This document shows positions 1 to 9,660 of a stretch of 64,000 nucleotides of DNA, piece after piece; within the stretch, counting starts at the first letter, position 1, and each line of letters opens with the position of its first letter. This DNA comes from Myxococcales bacterium. Lineage in GTDB: Bacteria; Myxococcota_A; Polyangia; Haliangiales; Haliangiaceae. The notes below the pieces were generated by a model. The model was not told the DNA's origin. It saw only the letters and a program-made list of their open reading frames with translations, and did not search any database. Both the position numbers and the translations under genes were made by a program. The stretch is from positions 434,001 to 498,000 of the forward strand of contig JADKKI010000002.1 in NCBI GenBank assembly GCA_016720595.1, written 5' to 3'.

Positions 1-377
1 CGTTCCGCGGCCAGCTGGTGATCAGCAAGGCCGATCTGCCCGAGGGCAAGAACGACAAGGACACGATCGCCAAGATCAAGGCGGCCAAGCTCACGACGAT
101 CGAGGGAGAGACCCGCGACGACGTGACCTACTGGCACTTCTCCTACGCCGCGTTCCTCTCGAAGACCGGCGCGCAGAAGCTGAAGATGGAGTTCTACAAC
201 GGCAAGCAGCTGTCGGCCGACAAGACGCTCGACGGCATCGATCCGAAGAGCTCGCTGCTCACCGGCGAGATCTCGATCAACGAGGATGAGGGTCTCGCCA
301 AGGGCAAGACCTATACGATCAAGCTGGTGACCGAGAAGGACGCCCTCGTGGCGACCACCTCGCTCACGATGAAGTAG
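1..377 (+). CDS. 3' end of an unknown protein (5' truncated by window edge)
   Basis: The reading frame with codons starting at base 3 is open from the window edge to the TAG at 375-377, giving at least 125 residues. An internal GTG at 18 could be mistaken for a start, but the residues before it (FRGQL) read on smoothly, so the gene most likely begins outside the window. The visible part is hydrophilic and lysine/threonine-rich with beta-like alternation near the end (TYTIKLVTEKD, ATTSLTMK), as in a periplasmic or secreted beta-sandwich domain. I recognise no family. It converges on the transketolase gene 11 bases downstream. Confidence 0.6.
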   Translation, partial: FRGQLVISKADLPEGKNDKDTIAKIKAAKLTTIEGETRDDVTYWHFSYAAFLSKTGAQKLKMEFYNGKQLSADKTLDGIDPKSSLLTGEISINEDEGLAKGKTYTIKLVTEKDALVATTSLTMK

Positions 378-388
378 CTGACCGGCTC

Positions 389-2368
389 CTAGCCCGCGGC
401 GATCAGCTTCTTGACGGCGGCGACCACCGCGGCCGGGGTCAGCCCCAGCTTCTCGTAGATCACCTCGGCCGGCGCCGACGCGCCGTATCGATCCACGCCG
501 ATCGTGATGCCGCGATCACCCACGTGCTCGCGCCACCCGAACGTGACGCCCGCCTCGATCGAGACGCGACGGTGCCGATCGGCCGGAAGCACGCTGCGCT
601 GGTAGTCCAGCGGCTGCTCGGCGAACAGCTCCCAGCACGGCATCGAGACCACACGTGCGGAGACGCCCTGCTTGGCCAGCTCCTCGCGTGCCGTCATCGC
701 GATCGCGACCTCGGAGCCGGTGGCGATGATGATCGCATCGCTGCCCTCGGCGAGGACATAGGCGCCCTTCTCGGCGCCCGGCGCGCCCGGCTGCGTGAGG
801 TTCGGGAGATCCTGACGCGACAGCACGAGCCCGGTGGGGCCATGCCCGCGCTCGAGCGCGAACTTCCAGCCGACGACGGTCTCGTTGCCATCCGCGGGCC
901 GGAACACGTGGAGGTTCGGCATCGCGCGGAGCGCCATCAGGTGCTCGACGGGCTGGTGCGTGGGGCCATCCTCGCCGAGGCCCACGGAATCGTGGGTCCA
1001 CACGAAGATCGACGGCTGCTTGTTGAGCGAGGCGATGCGGACCGGCGGGCGCATGTAATCGCTGAACACGAAGAACGTGGCCGTGAACGGGCGAACGCCG
1101 CCGTGATAGAGCATCCCGTTCGCGATCGAGCCCATCGCGTGCTCGCGGATCCCGAACCGCAGGTTGCGTCCGGCGCCCGTGCGATCGAAGTCCCCACCGG
1201 GGACGATGGTCTTCGTGGAGCCGCCGAGATCTGCGTCGCCGCCGAACAGCCACGGGATCTTGGCGCACAGTGCGGCCAGCACCTTGCCCGACGCCGAGCG
1301 TGTGGCGACCGCCGCGCCGCTGAACGTGGGCAGGCCCTGATCCCAGCCCGCCGGGAGCTCGCCCTTGATCGCGAGCTCGAGCGCGGCCGCGAGCTCGGGG
1401 TGCGCGACCTTGTATGCCGCGAGCCGCTCGCGCCACATCGCATGCGAGGCGGCGCCGCGCTGAACGGCATCCCCGAGGTGGGCCTTGACCTCGGCGGGGA
1501 CCAGGAACTTCGCGTTCGGATCCCAGCCGAGCGCGGTCTTGGTGGCGGCGACCTCGGCGTCACCGAGCGGCGAGCCGTGCGCGCCCGACGTGCCCGCCTT
1601 CTTCGGCGAGCCAAAGCCGATGGTCGTGTTGATCACGATGATCGACGGACGCTCCGTCTCGTCCTTCGCGGCGCGGATCGCGGCATCGAGGCCCGCGAGA
1701 TCCGTATCGCCCTGCTCGACGTGGAGCACGTGCCAGCCAGCGGCGGCGAACCGCGCGCCGACGTCCTCGGTCATGATCAGCTTGAGCGGACCATCGAGCG
1801 TGATGTGGTTCGCGTCGTAGAGGAACGTCAGCTTGCCGAGGCCGAGGTGCCCCGCGAGGCTCGCTGCCTCGAACGCCACGCCCTCCATCACGTCGCCATC
1901 GGAGACCAGGGCGAACGTGTTGTGGTTGATGATCTCGTGCCCGGGGCGATTGAACTCGTGGGCGAGGAACTTCTCCGCGATCGCCATCCCGACCGCGTTT
2001 GCCGCGCCCTGTCCGAGCGGGCCCGTCGTGGCCTCGACGCCGGGCGTGTGGTGCCACTCGGGGTGCCCGGGGGTCTTCGAGTCCCACTGGCGAAAGCTCT
2101 TGAGATCGTCGAGGGAGACGTCGTAGCCGGTGAGGTGAAGGAGCGAATACAGCAGCATCGAGCCGTGCCCCGCCGAGAGCACGAAGCGATCGCGATCGAA
2201 CCACTGCGGTGCGCGCGGATCGTGCTTGAGGTGCTGATGCCAGAGCACGTACGCCATCGGTGCGCAGCCCAGCGGCAAACCCGGGTGGCCCGAGTTAGCC
2301 TTCTGGACACCGTCGATCGAGAGGGTACGGATCGTGTTGATCGCGAGCGTCGGAAGGTCGGTCGTCAT
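389..2368 (-). CDS. tkt: Transketolase
   Basis: Thiamine-diphosphate enzyme of the non-oxidative pentose phosphate pathway; it moves two-carbon ketol units between sugar phosphates. The 659 residues match the usual full length. Visible motifs are SGHPGLPLG near residue 27, the TPP/Mg motif SDGDVMEG followed by DANH near residues 155-190, the invariant [10 protein letters not shown], and in the pyrimidine-binding half [14 protein letters not shown] and [15 protein letters not shown]. The C-terminal domain (ATGSEVAIA) is intact. The ATG at 2368 starts the conserved N-terminus. The start lies 39 bases from the divergent lipoprotein gene, so both promoters share that gap. Confidence 0.97.
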   Translation of the reverse strand: MTTDLPTLAINTIRTLSIDGVQKANSGHPGLPLGCAPMAYVLWHQHLKHDPRAPQWFDRDRFVLSAGHGSMLLYSLLHLTGYDVSLDDLKSFRQWDSKTPGHPEWHHTPGVEATTGPLGQGAANAVGMAIAEKFLAHEFNRPGHEIINHNTFALVSDGDVMEGVAFEAASLAGHLGLGKLTFLYDANHITLDGPLKLIMTEDVGARFAAAGWHVLHVEQGDTDLAGLDAAIRAAKDETERPSIIVINTTIGFGSPKKAGTSGAHGSPLGDAEVAATKTALGWDPNAKFLVPAEVKAHLGDAVQRGAASHAMWRERLAAYKVAHPELAAALELAIKGELPAGWDQGLPTFSGAAVATRSASGKVLAALCAKIPWLFGGDADLGGSTKTIVPGGDFDRTGAGRNLRFGIREHAMGSIANGMLYHGGVRPFTATFFVFSDYMRPPVRIASLNKQPSIFVWTHDSVGLGEDGPTHQPVEHLMALRAMPNLHVFRPADGNETVVGWKFALERGHGPTGLVLSRQDLPNLTQPGAPGAEKGAYVLAEGSDAIIIATGSEVAIAMTAREELAKQGVSARVVSMPCWELFAEQPLDYQRSVLPADRHRRVSIEAGVTFGWREHVGDRGITIGVDRYGASAPAEVIYEKLGLTPAAVVAAVKKLIAAG

Positions 2369-2407
2369 CGGCGAGCGACGCTAGCATGGTGGTAGGATGC
2401 CCACGCC

Positions 2408-4210
2408 ATGGGGAACGCCAGAAGCTCCTTCCTGATCTCGCTCTGCGTGACGTCCGGAGTGCTCGTGTCGTGCGGCGGCAAGAAGCCCGCGCCGCCGCCC
2501 ACGCCCGCACCCACGCCGGTCGCAGATCCCGCGCCGGCGCCGACACCGGCACCCACCCCCGCGCCAGCACCGAAGCCGGATCCCGCGCCGGTCGCCGCGG
2601 CCGATCGCGAGCCCGAGTTCTTCCCGCCGTCGTACACGAAGGTCGGCGTCGGGCAGAAGATCAGCTTCGGGGTGCCGGTGATCGATCAGGATCTCGACGA
2701 CACGATCGTCGAGGTCACGAAGCTCCCCGCGTCCGCGAAGTTCGATCCGATCACACAGACCATCACGTGGACGCCCGCCAAGGCCGATCAGCCCAAGGCG
2801 GAGTTCGAGATCCACATCTCGCAGCCGAAGCACGGCAAGGTGCTCGCCAAGACGTTCTCGATCGACGTCGATGCCAAGAAGCAGGAGCTCCCGGTCGCCG
2901 AGCAGCAGAGCGCGGTGATCGAGACCCTCCTCATGATCCGCCAGACCAAGCGCCTCGAGCAGGTCAACAAGGACTGGCCGCTCGACAAGCTCCTGCGATG
3001 GACCGCGGACAACTTCAAGCCGCAGTTCACGGACGAGAACCGGGCGAAGCTCGACGGCAAGCCGCTGGTCACCCGGGCGCTGTTCGAGCAGTTCCTCAAG
3101 AACCAGGCCGACACGCACGCCAACCCGCGCCTCGATCCGAAGGCCAAAGAGTTCGACAAGAAGTCGTTCGGCGATCCGAAGTCCTGGAAGATCGTCGCGT
3201 TCCGCCCGCGGATCGACAAGGCGTGGACCGAGCTGCGGATCGTCTACCAGGCGGTCAACGCGCCCGAGCCCGTGTTCGCCATGTTCCGGATCCGCCCGGT
3301 CACCGAGTACGTGCCTGCGCTGCCGCGCCCCGAGCCGGAGCGGATCGCGAACAACAAGGTGTTCCTCGGCCTGGTCGCCAAGCACCTCCTGGAGAACGGC
3401 GCACCGAGCGAGAAGTTCCTGAAGGATCAGGCTCTCCACGGCAAGGCGGTCGCCGCGTTCATGAACGAGTTCATGAAGTACGACGAGTCGAAGACGGACA
3501 AGTACAAGAAGACGTTCTGCATCGGGATCGCGATGGAGGCGCGCATGGGTGGAGGCTCGGCGCGCAAGGCCGACGGCACCTACGACCACGGTGATGGCTG
3601 GGGCTGGAGCGCCCAGAAGCCGTTCCAGACCCAGGATGCGAAGACGCAGTCGTACGTCAACGTCACGATCCCCGGGTTCTGGACGTCCACGGCGCCGTCC
3701 AAGGACGGCAAGACCTGGGAGCCCAAGTGTGGACCGCGATGGACCGCGGGCACGGCGGACAATCCGGGCGGCTACGATGCGATCTGCCGCAAGACGATGG
3801 GCTTTGTCGACCTGCCGGATACCAGCGGAGACAAGGTCAAGAGCGGCCGGGTGGATGCAAACCACCTCTACGTCGAGCACAAGAACGTGTTCATGGTGAA
3901 GGACCTCGCGCTTGACGACGGGCGTCGCGACGTCGGCGAGGAGAACGGCCAGACCTGCGCCCAGTGCCACATCCGGCCGTTCGGCATGCACGACTACGCC
4001 GATCCGGCGAACACCGACCCGTCCAAGGGTGTGCCGAAGACCAGGAACCACAAGATCACGACCCTGAACTTCCAGATCATCCCGAGCACGCACTGGGAGG
4101 AGTTCACCCTCGAGTTCCTCAAGCACCAGGAGTGCCGCGGCAAGGACATGTTCAACGAGTTCCTCGGTCCAGACGCCGCGAAAGGTCTGACCTGCCCCCT
4201 CGCGAAGTGA
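2408..4210 (+). CDS. Haem-c lipoprotein with Pro/Ala linker and Ig-like domain
   Basis: 600 residues. The N-terminus has a signal sequence with lipobox LVSC (Cys at about 22), followed by a Pro/Ala-rich linker to residue 63, so the protein is probably anchored in a membrane facing the periplasm or the outside. Residues 65-155 look like a putative-Ig/cadherin-type sandwich (IDQDLDDTI, ITWTP). Near residue 518 there is one canonical haem-attachment motif, CAQCH, followed by IRPFGMHDY. The rest resembles no family I know. It sits one base upstream of the membrane Fe-S protein gene, so the two are almost certainly cotranscribed and the lipoprotein is a candidate electron partner. Function inferred only from motif and context. 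Confidence 0.85.
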   Translation: MGNARSSFLISLCVTSGVLVSCGGKKPAPPPTPAPTPVADPAPAPTPAPTPAPAPKPDPAPVAAADREPEFFPPSYTKVGVGQKISFGVPVIDQDLDDTIVEVTKLPASAKFDPITQTITWTPAKADQPKAEFEIHISQPKHGKVLAKTFSIDVDAKKQELPVAEQQSAVIETLLMIRQTKRLEQVNKDWPLDKLLRWTADNFKPQFTDENRAKLDGKPLVTRALFEQFLKNQADTHANPRLDPKAKEFDKKSFGDPKSWKIVAFRPRIDKAWTELRIVYQAVNAPEPVFAMFRIRPVTEYVPALPRPEPERIANNKVFLGLVAKHLLENGAPSEKFLKDQALHGKAVAAFMNEFMKYDESKTDKYKKTFCIGIAMEARMGGGSARKADGTYDHGDGWGWSAQKPFQTQDAKTQSYVNVTIPGFWTSTAPSKDGKTWEPKCGPRWTAGTADNPGGYDAICRKTMGFVDLPDTSGDKVKSGRVDANHLYVEHKNVFMVKDLALDDGRRDVGEENGQTCAQCHIRPFGMHDYADPANTDPSKGVPKTRNHKITTLNFQIIPSTHWEEFTLEFLKHQECRGKDMFNEFLGPDAAKGLTCPLAK

Positions 4211-4211
4211 G

Positions 4212-7099
4212 ATGAGCGAGCCCGCCCCACAGCCGCCGAAGAAGAAGCTCCCGGTCGCCGACGCCAAGCCCGCCGGCAAGGCCGAGGGCAAGGGCGCGAA
4301 GACGCGCGCCGGTGGCTGGGCCGCGTTCACCGACGGGGGCACCGCGCCGAGCTGGCTGGTGGCCGCGCGCCTCGTGCTGTTCGTGGCGCTGTGCGCGACG
4401 ATCCCGACGATCCTCGGCGTCGAGCACGGCAACCGCCTGCTGTGGACCGTGGCGATCGCTGCGCTGCCGTTCTTCTGGATGACGTTCGGGTATCACCTGT
4501 GGCGGCGGATCTGCCCGCTCGCAGTGATGGGCCAGATCGGCCGGATCTTCGGGCGCCCCGGTACCCGCAAGATGGGCGACTGGATGGGACGGAACTACCT
4601 GCTCGTCCAGCTGGGGCTGTTGGTGTTCGCGCTCGCGCTGCGCCTGGTCGCGACCAACGGCAGCGATGTCTGGCTCGCGGCCTTCCTCGCCGTCGTCGTC
4701 GTGGCCGCGATCGTCACCAGCTTTGTCTATGGCGGGAAGACCTGGTGCAACTTCATCTGCCCCGTCGGGCTGGTCGAGAAGTTCTACACCGAGCCCGCGC
4801 GTGGCTCGGCCGCGCCCGAAATCACGTCGCAGTGCTCGCCGTGCGTCGCGTGCAAGAAGCACTGCCCCGACATCGATCTCGAGCAGGGCTACTGGAAGGA
4901 AGCGACCGAGCCCCACGCCGGATCGCGTACTTCGCCTGGCCCGGCATCGTGATCGGGTTCTATACGTACTTCTATCTCGAGCACGGCCGCTGGTCCGATT
5001 ACTTCAGCGGCGCCTGGGCCTACGACCGCAGCATGCCGAACCGCGCACTCGATCCCGGCTTCGAGATGCTGCCGAGCATCCCGCGCGTGGTCGCAGCGCC
5101 GCTGACGCTCGTCGTGTTCGGGCTGGCGAGCCTCCTCGTGTTCATGCTGGTCGAGCGGGTGATCGTCGGCGCCCGCACCAAGGCGCTGCCCAAGGAGGCC
5201 GACGCCGAGACCAAGGGCAACCTCGCCGGTCGGATCCGGCACGGCATGCTCGCGTTCACCGGCCTGGTCGCGTTCAACGCGTTCTACCTGTTCGCGGGCC
5301 AGCCCACGCTGCAGCGGCTGCCCGCGTGGGTGGTCACCGGCTGGGGCCTGATCGTCGTGTTCTCCTCGACGGCGATCTTCGTCCGCCGGATCACGCGCCG
5401 CGAGGACCAGCACGTCCACGAGAAGTTCGCGCAGAAGATCCTCAAGAAGTGGGAGTGGGGTGACGCCCCGCCCTCGGACGACCTCAAGGACATCTACCTG
5501 CTCCACACCGAGCGCACCAAGCAGCGCGAGGCGCGGCTGCGTGCGTACAAGGAGACGGTCCGCGAGATGGTGGCCGATGGGCTGGTCACGCGGAACGAGA
5601 TGCAGCTCCTCGATTCACTTCGGGCGCAGCTCGGCATCTCCGACAAGGATCACCAGAAGATCGTCGGCGAGCTGTCCGCCGAGGAGCGCCAGCTGTTCGA
5701 TCCCGCGTTCCAGGGATCCGTCGAGTCCCGGCTCGCGCGTGACCAGTACCGCAAGGACCTCGAGCGGATCGTGCTCGAGGCGGCGCGCCAGGGCACCGCG
5801 CCCTCGCCCGCCATCCTGCTCCAGCTGCGCGAGGAGCGCGGCGTGGGCGAGGAAGAAGAGGGAGAGGAGCTGCGCAAGCTGCTCGCTCCGGGCGGACCGA
5901 TCGCGGCGATCTACGATCACGAGCTCGCCGAGATCGGGCGCATGGTGGCGGTCGCCGAGGCCGCCAACCAGCCGATGGCGGCGCAGAGCGAGTCGGCGAG
6001 CCTGTCCCTGCTCCGCCACCTCGCGAAGCTGCGCGCGCACGATCACGCGATCAGCGCGCTCGGCGTGCTCAGCGTGATCACCAAGCGCCCCGAGGTCGAG
6101 ACCGTGCGCGCCCAGTCCGCGGCGCGCCGGCACGTGCGGCAGCAGTCCCTCGAGATGCTGGGCGGCGTCGACGCGGAGCTCCGCGGCCCGCTGGTCGAGC
6201 TGCTCGATCGCCTCGGCAGGAACGAACAGGCCCCACTCGCGTTCGCGCCGATCCTCGCGGTCGCCGACGACTCCAACCGCCACCTCCGCGCGGTCGCCGC
6301 GATGCTGCTGTCGCGGTTCGAGGACGAGCCGGCACGCACCCGGCTGCTCGCGATGCTCGACGATCAAGAGCCCGTCGTGCGCGAGGCCGCGGTGCGCGCG
6401 ATGGGCGCCAAGAGCCGGCTCACACGCGACCTCCTGGCCAAGGTGCTCGACGATCCTGACGATCGCGTGCGCCACGCGGCGGTCCGCGCGGTCTCGGGCG
6501 GCACGTCGTCGGAGATGCCGGCGCTCGATCCTTCGGTGTTCGCACAGACCAAGGCCGGCGTCGGAAAGCAGGGCGTCTACGCCACCCTCGATGCCAACGC
6601 GGCGATGGCGTCGCTGACGGTGATCGAGAAGATGATGTTGATCCGCCAGGTCCCGATCTTCGCGGACCTCGCGCCCGACGATCTCGAGGAGCTCGCGCTG
6701 ATCGTCGAGGAGCGTCGGGTGGAGCCCGGGCGTGATCTGTTCCGCGAGGGCGATCCGGGCGACGCGGTCTACCTGATCGTGAAGGGCGGCGTGCAGGTGT
6801 TCACCGGCGGCACCGATGGCCGGCCCGAGCGCGTGCTGTCCGAGCTCGGCGCCGGCGCCTGCATCGGCGAGATGGCGGTGCTCGATGCCTCGCCGCGCTC
6901 CGCCACGGTGCGCGCCACGGATCGCACCCGCACCCTGCGCGTCCCGGGCGAAGGCTTCAAGCGCGTGATGTCCGAGCGGCCGGAGATGTCCCAGGCGATC
7001 GTCGCCGAGCTGGTCAAGCGGATGCGCGGGATGATGGCCGGCGGCCCCACGCCGAAGCTCTCGAGCCCGGCGATCCAGCTGCCCAAGGCCGACGACTAG
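4212..7099 (+). CDS. Membrane polyferredoxin with HEAT repeats and cyclic-nucleotide-binding domain (one frameshift)
   Basis: Restored length about 962 residues. Part 1 (4212 to about 4913) has a Pro/Lys-rich cytoplasmic start, several membrane helices, NapH/CcoG-type cysteines (RRICPL, then CNFICPVG) and a ferredoxin motif CSPCVACKKHCP. The frame then shifts by one base in a C run at 4911-4914; one extra C would give EPPRRIAYFAWPG in the second frame. Part 2 continues with more helices, a long charged helical region, HEAT-like repeats (about residues 600-765: VVREAAVRAMG, DDRVRHAAVRAVSG) and a C-terminal cyclic-nucleotide-binding fold (about 800-955: FREGDPGDAVYLIVKGGV, GACIGEMAVLD, PRSATVRA). 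Likely moves electrons across the inner membrane under ligand control; this role is inference. Confidence 0.85.
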
Positions 7100-7133
7100 C
7101 GACGCCCATCGTGCGGCGACTCGGCCCCGGTCC

Positions 7134-7169
7134 GGGGGGAGGGGGGCAAAAGGGAAAGAAGAAAGGGGG
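7134..7169 (+). other. Potential G-quadruplex in convergent intergenic gap
   Basis: Between the stop of the cNMP/Fe-S gene (7099) and the stop of the histidine kinase gene (7201) the plus strand has four G runs (6, 6, 3 and 5 Gs) separated by loops of 1, 5 and 10 bases in a pure-purine-rich setting. This fits a loose G4 pattern. No conventional stem-loop terminator is evident here, so the tract may help end transcription from one or both sides. Confidence 0.45.
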
Positions 7170-7200
7170 CATCCCGCAGGGGTCGGCGGGCGCCTGGGCT

Positions 7201-8862
7201 TCAGGCCGCGTCGAGCTCGACCACGAATCGCGCGCCGGGGTTGGCCTGCTCGACCCAGACCCGCCCACCCATCGCCTCGATCTGGCTCTTCACGATCGCG
7301 AGCCCGAGGCCGCTGCCTCCGACGGCGCGGCTCCGCCCGGCATCGATCCGGTAGAACCTCTCGAAGATCCGCTCCTCCTGCCCCTTCGGGATCCCCGGCC
7401 CCTGATCGCTGACCGTCAGCACCACGTGCGGCCCCCGGCGCTCCGCGCGGACCTTCACGGGGGTGCCGCCGCCGTACTTGACGGCGTTGTCGATCAGGTT
7501 CTGGACCACGTGATCGAGCCCGTCGCGGGTGCCGAGGACGGCGAGGTCGGGCGAGAGATCGACCTCAACCTGCGCGCCAGGGCTGACGCCCTTGGTGGTG
7601 CGCGCTGCATCGTTCACCACCTGTGCAAGGGCCACCGCGCCGCGATCACCGACGATCGACGGACGCCCTCCAAGCGTGTCGAGCACCAGCAGATCGGAGA
7701 CCAGCGATGCGATCCGCTGCGCATTCCGGTGGATGGTCTGGAGGAACTCCTTCGAGGTCTCGGCGTCGACCCCACCGCCGAGCAAGGTCTCGGCATAGCC
7801 AGAGATCGACGTCACGGGTGTGCGGAGCTCGTGCGCCGCATTGGACAGGAACTCGCGACGTACGGCCTCGAGCGCGCGCATGCGCGTCACGTCGTAGAGC
7901 ACGACGATCGCCCCCGGATCACCGAGCGGCCGCGCGCTGGCCCGGACCTCGCGGCCGAGCAGCACGAGCTCGGCGTCTGCCTGCTCGCCGGCGAGCGCGC
8001 GATCGATCAGCGGCCTGAGCGGCGCGGGCAGCGCGTCCTCGTCGCCGACCAGCGGCTTGGCCGCATCGTTCCGCAACACGACGATGCCGGAGCGATCGAC
8101 GACCAGCACGCCCTCCACCAGGCCACCGAACACCACGGAGAGCAGGTCGCGCTGCTGGGTCAGCTCGGTGACCCGCGACTTGACCTCGCCGGCCATGTGG
8201 ATCATCGCGCGCGCGAGCACGCCGAGCTCGCCACCAGCATCGGTCGGCGGCGGGACATCATAGTCACCCTCCGACATCTTCACCGCGGTGCGGGTCATCG
8301 ACTGCAGCGGGCGCGTGATCGCGCGGATGAAGATCCACGACAGGAACAGGCATCCGAGAAAGGCGAACGCCGCGCCGACGAGCAGGCGATTGCGCATGCG
8401 CGCACGCGTGTCGAGCACATCGCCGAGTGGGACGGCGAGCCGGATCACCCGGTTGAAGTCCGCGGGGACGGCGACCAGGTATTGCGGCGGCTCGTCGCTG
8501 CGGAGCTGGCGGATCGTGCGCCCGGTCTCGCCGCGCCGGGCCTTGGCGACCTCGCTCGCGTCCCCGATCGGTCGCCCGACCGTCGAGGGCTCGAGCGAGT
8601 CTCCTTGCACGAGGCCATCCGCGCCGATGATGGTGATCCGCGTCCCGGTCACGGCGGCCAGCCGCGGTGCGAGACGATCCGGGTGGCCCGCCACGGTCAG
8701 CCACGCTGCGACCGCGCTGCCCTGCTTGGACAGCCGGCTATCGAGCGAGGACACGAGGTCATCGGCCAGCGTCCGCTCGATCGCGAACAGCGTGCCCGCC
8801 CCCACCACGACCACGAGGATCAGGAACGTGACGAGGAGGCGGTTGCGGAGCGAGTTGCGCAC
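7201..8862 (-). CDS. phoR: PhoR-like sensor histidine kinase
   Basis: 553 residues. Membrane helix at 8-27, periplasmic sensor of about 130 residues, second helix at about 160-179, HAMP region (ITRPLQSMT, about 180-235), PAS-like domain (about 240-330), HisKA with phospho-acceptor His344 in NAAHELRTP, and HATPase with N box NLIDNAVKYG, G1 DQGPGIP and G2 GGSGLGLAIV. Layout matches PhoR-type kinases that respond to phosphate starvation, but the extracytoplasmic domain is larger than in E. coli PhoR, so the stimulus could differ. The gene starts 15 bases after the stop of the OmpR-family regulator at 8878-9585, forming one operon. All catalytic motifs are intact. Confidence 0.85.
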   Translation of the reverse strand: MRNSLRNRLLVTFLILVVVVGAGTLFAIERTLADDLVSSLDSRLSKQGSAVAAWLTVAGHPDRLAPRLAAVTGTRITIIGADGLVQGDSLEPSTVGRPIGDASEVAKARRGETGRTIRQLRSDEPPQYLVAVPADFNRVIRLAVPLGDVLDTRARMRNRLLVGAAFAFLGCLFLSWIFIRAITRPLQSMTRTAVKMSEGDYDVPPPTDAGGELGVLARAMIHMAGEVKSRVTELTQQRDLLSVVFGGLVEGVLVVDRSGIVVLRNDAAKPLVGDEDALPAPLRPLIDRALAGEQADAELVLLGREVRASARPLGDPGAIVVLYDVTRMRALEAVRREFLSNAAHELRTPVTSISGYAETLLGGGVDAETSKEFLQTIHRNAQRIASLVSDLLVLDTLGGRPSIVGDRGAVALAQVVNDAARTTKGVSPGAQVEVDLSPDLAVLGTRDGLDHVVQNLIDNAVKYGGGTPVKVRAERRGPHVVLTVSDQGPGIPKGQEERIFERFYRIDAGRSRAVGGSGLGLAIVKSQIEAMGGRVWVEQANPGARFVVELDAA

Positions 8863-8877
8863 GCCCGCCCGAGCGTA

Positions 8878-9585
8878 TCAGGCCCCGTCGCGCTTCGCCC
8901 GGTACCCGAAGCCGTGGACCGTCTCGATGACGTCGGCCGCAGGGCCCAGACTGACGCGCAGCCGGCGCACGTGGACGTCGACGGTGCGCGTGTTGATGTC
9001 GCCGCGCATCTCCCAGACCTGCTCGAGCAGCTCCTCGCGCGAGAACACCCGCCCCGGGTCGGAGACCAGGAGCTGCAGGAGCTTGTACTCGAGCGGGCGC
9101 AGCTGAGTGGGCACACCGCCGATCCGCACGTCGTGCGTCACGGGATCGAGCTCGATCGATCCGACCTTGAGGACCGCGCCCGGATCCCCGGCGGCGGGCC
9201 GCGCGCGGCGCTCGGCGAGGCGGTTCGCGAGCGCCGTGACGCGAAGGACCACCTCGCGGACGACGAACGGCTTCACCACGTAGTCGTCGGCGCCGACCTC
9301 GAGCCCGAGGATCCGATCCTCCGCCTCGCCCTTCGCCGTGAGCATCAGCACGCCGACCTCGGCGGACCGGGAATCAGCGCGGAGCTGCTTGCAGACCTCG
9401 TAGCCGGACGTGTCGGGGAGCATCAGATCGAGCACGACCACATCGGGCTTGTGCAGGTGGACCAGGGCGACCCCCTCCGCGCCGGTCGCGGCCGAGTGGA
9501 CCTCGAAGCTCGCGCTGCGGAGGTTGAACTCCAGCAGCCGAGACACGTCGCGCTCGTCCTCGATGATGACCACCCGGCGTTCCAT
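8878..9585 (-). CDS. phoB: PhoB/OmpR-family response regulator
   Basis: About 235 residues from the ATG at 9585; a GTG directly upstream (9588) would add one residue. Receiver domain with acidic pocket IIEDERD, phospho-acceptor Asp53 in VLDLMLPD, conserved Thr in LMLTAKG and Lys in VVKPF. The C-terminal winged helix is OmpR/PhoB type (RPLEYKLLQLLVSDPGRVFSREELLEQVWE, key residues only noted here, then RTVDVHVRRLR). Cognate kinase gene follows. The leader contains a PHO-box-like direct repeat (9607-9624), which supports phosphate-type autoregulation. Symbol given by family resemblance, not by proof of phosphate sensing. Confidence 0.85.
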   Translation of the reverse strand: MERRVVIIEDERDVSRLLEFNLRSASFEVHSAATGAEGVALVHLHKPDVVVLDLMLPDTSGYEVCKQLRADSRSAEVGVLMLTAKGEAEDRILGLEVGADDYVVKPFVVREVVLRVTALANRLAERRARPAAGDPGAVLKVGSIELDPVTHDVRIGGVPTQLRPLEYKLLQLLVSDPGRVFSREELLEQVWEMRGDINTRTVDVHVRRLRVSLGPAADVIETVHGFGYRAKRDGA

Positions 9586-9606
9586 CACGCACGAGCATAC
9601 CCCAGC

Positions 9607-9624
9607 GTTACATCACGGTGACAG
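9607..9624 (-). promoter_or_regulatory. PHO-box-like direct repeat upstream of the response regulator
   Basis: Read on the minus strand this is CTGTCAC, four bases, ATGTAAC: two 7-base half sites spaced 11 bases start to start, like the PHO box (CTGTCAT-N4-CTGTCAT). The first half matches six of seven consensus positions, the second is weaker, and the spacer is not AT-rich. It lies about 20 bases before the regulator start and about 37 bases before divergent modA, so it could serve both genes. Confidence 0.4.
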
Positions 9625-9660
9625 CGTGACCGTCGGGCGATCGCGCGATAGGCTGGCACC

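Noticed and set aside
524..2395. 623-codon plus-strand frame opposite transketolase
   Set aside because: Antisense shadow; transketolase motifs are unmistakable on the other strand.
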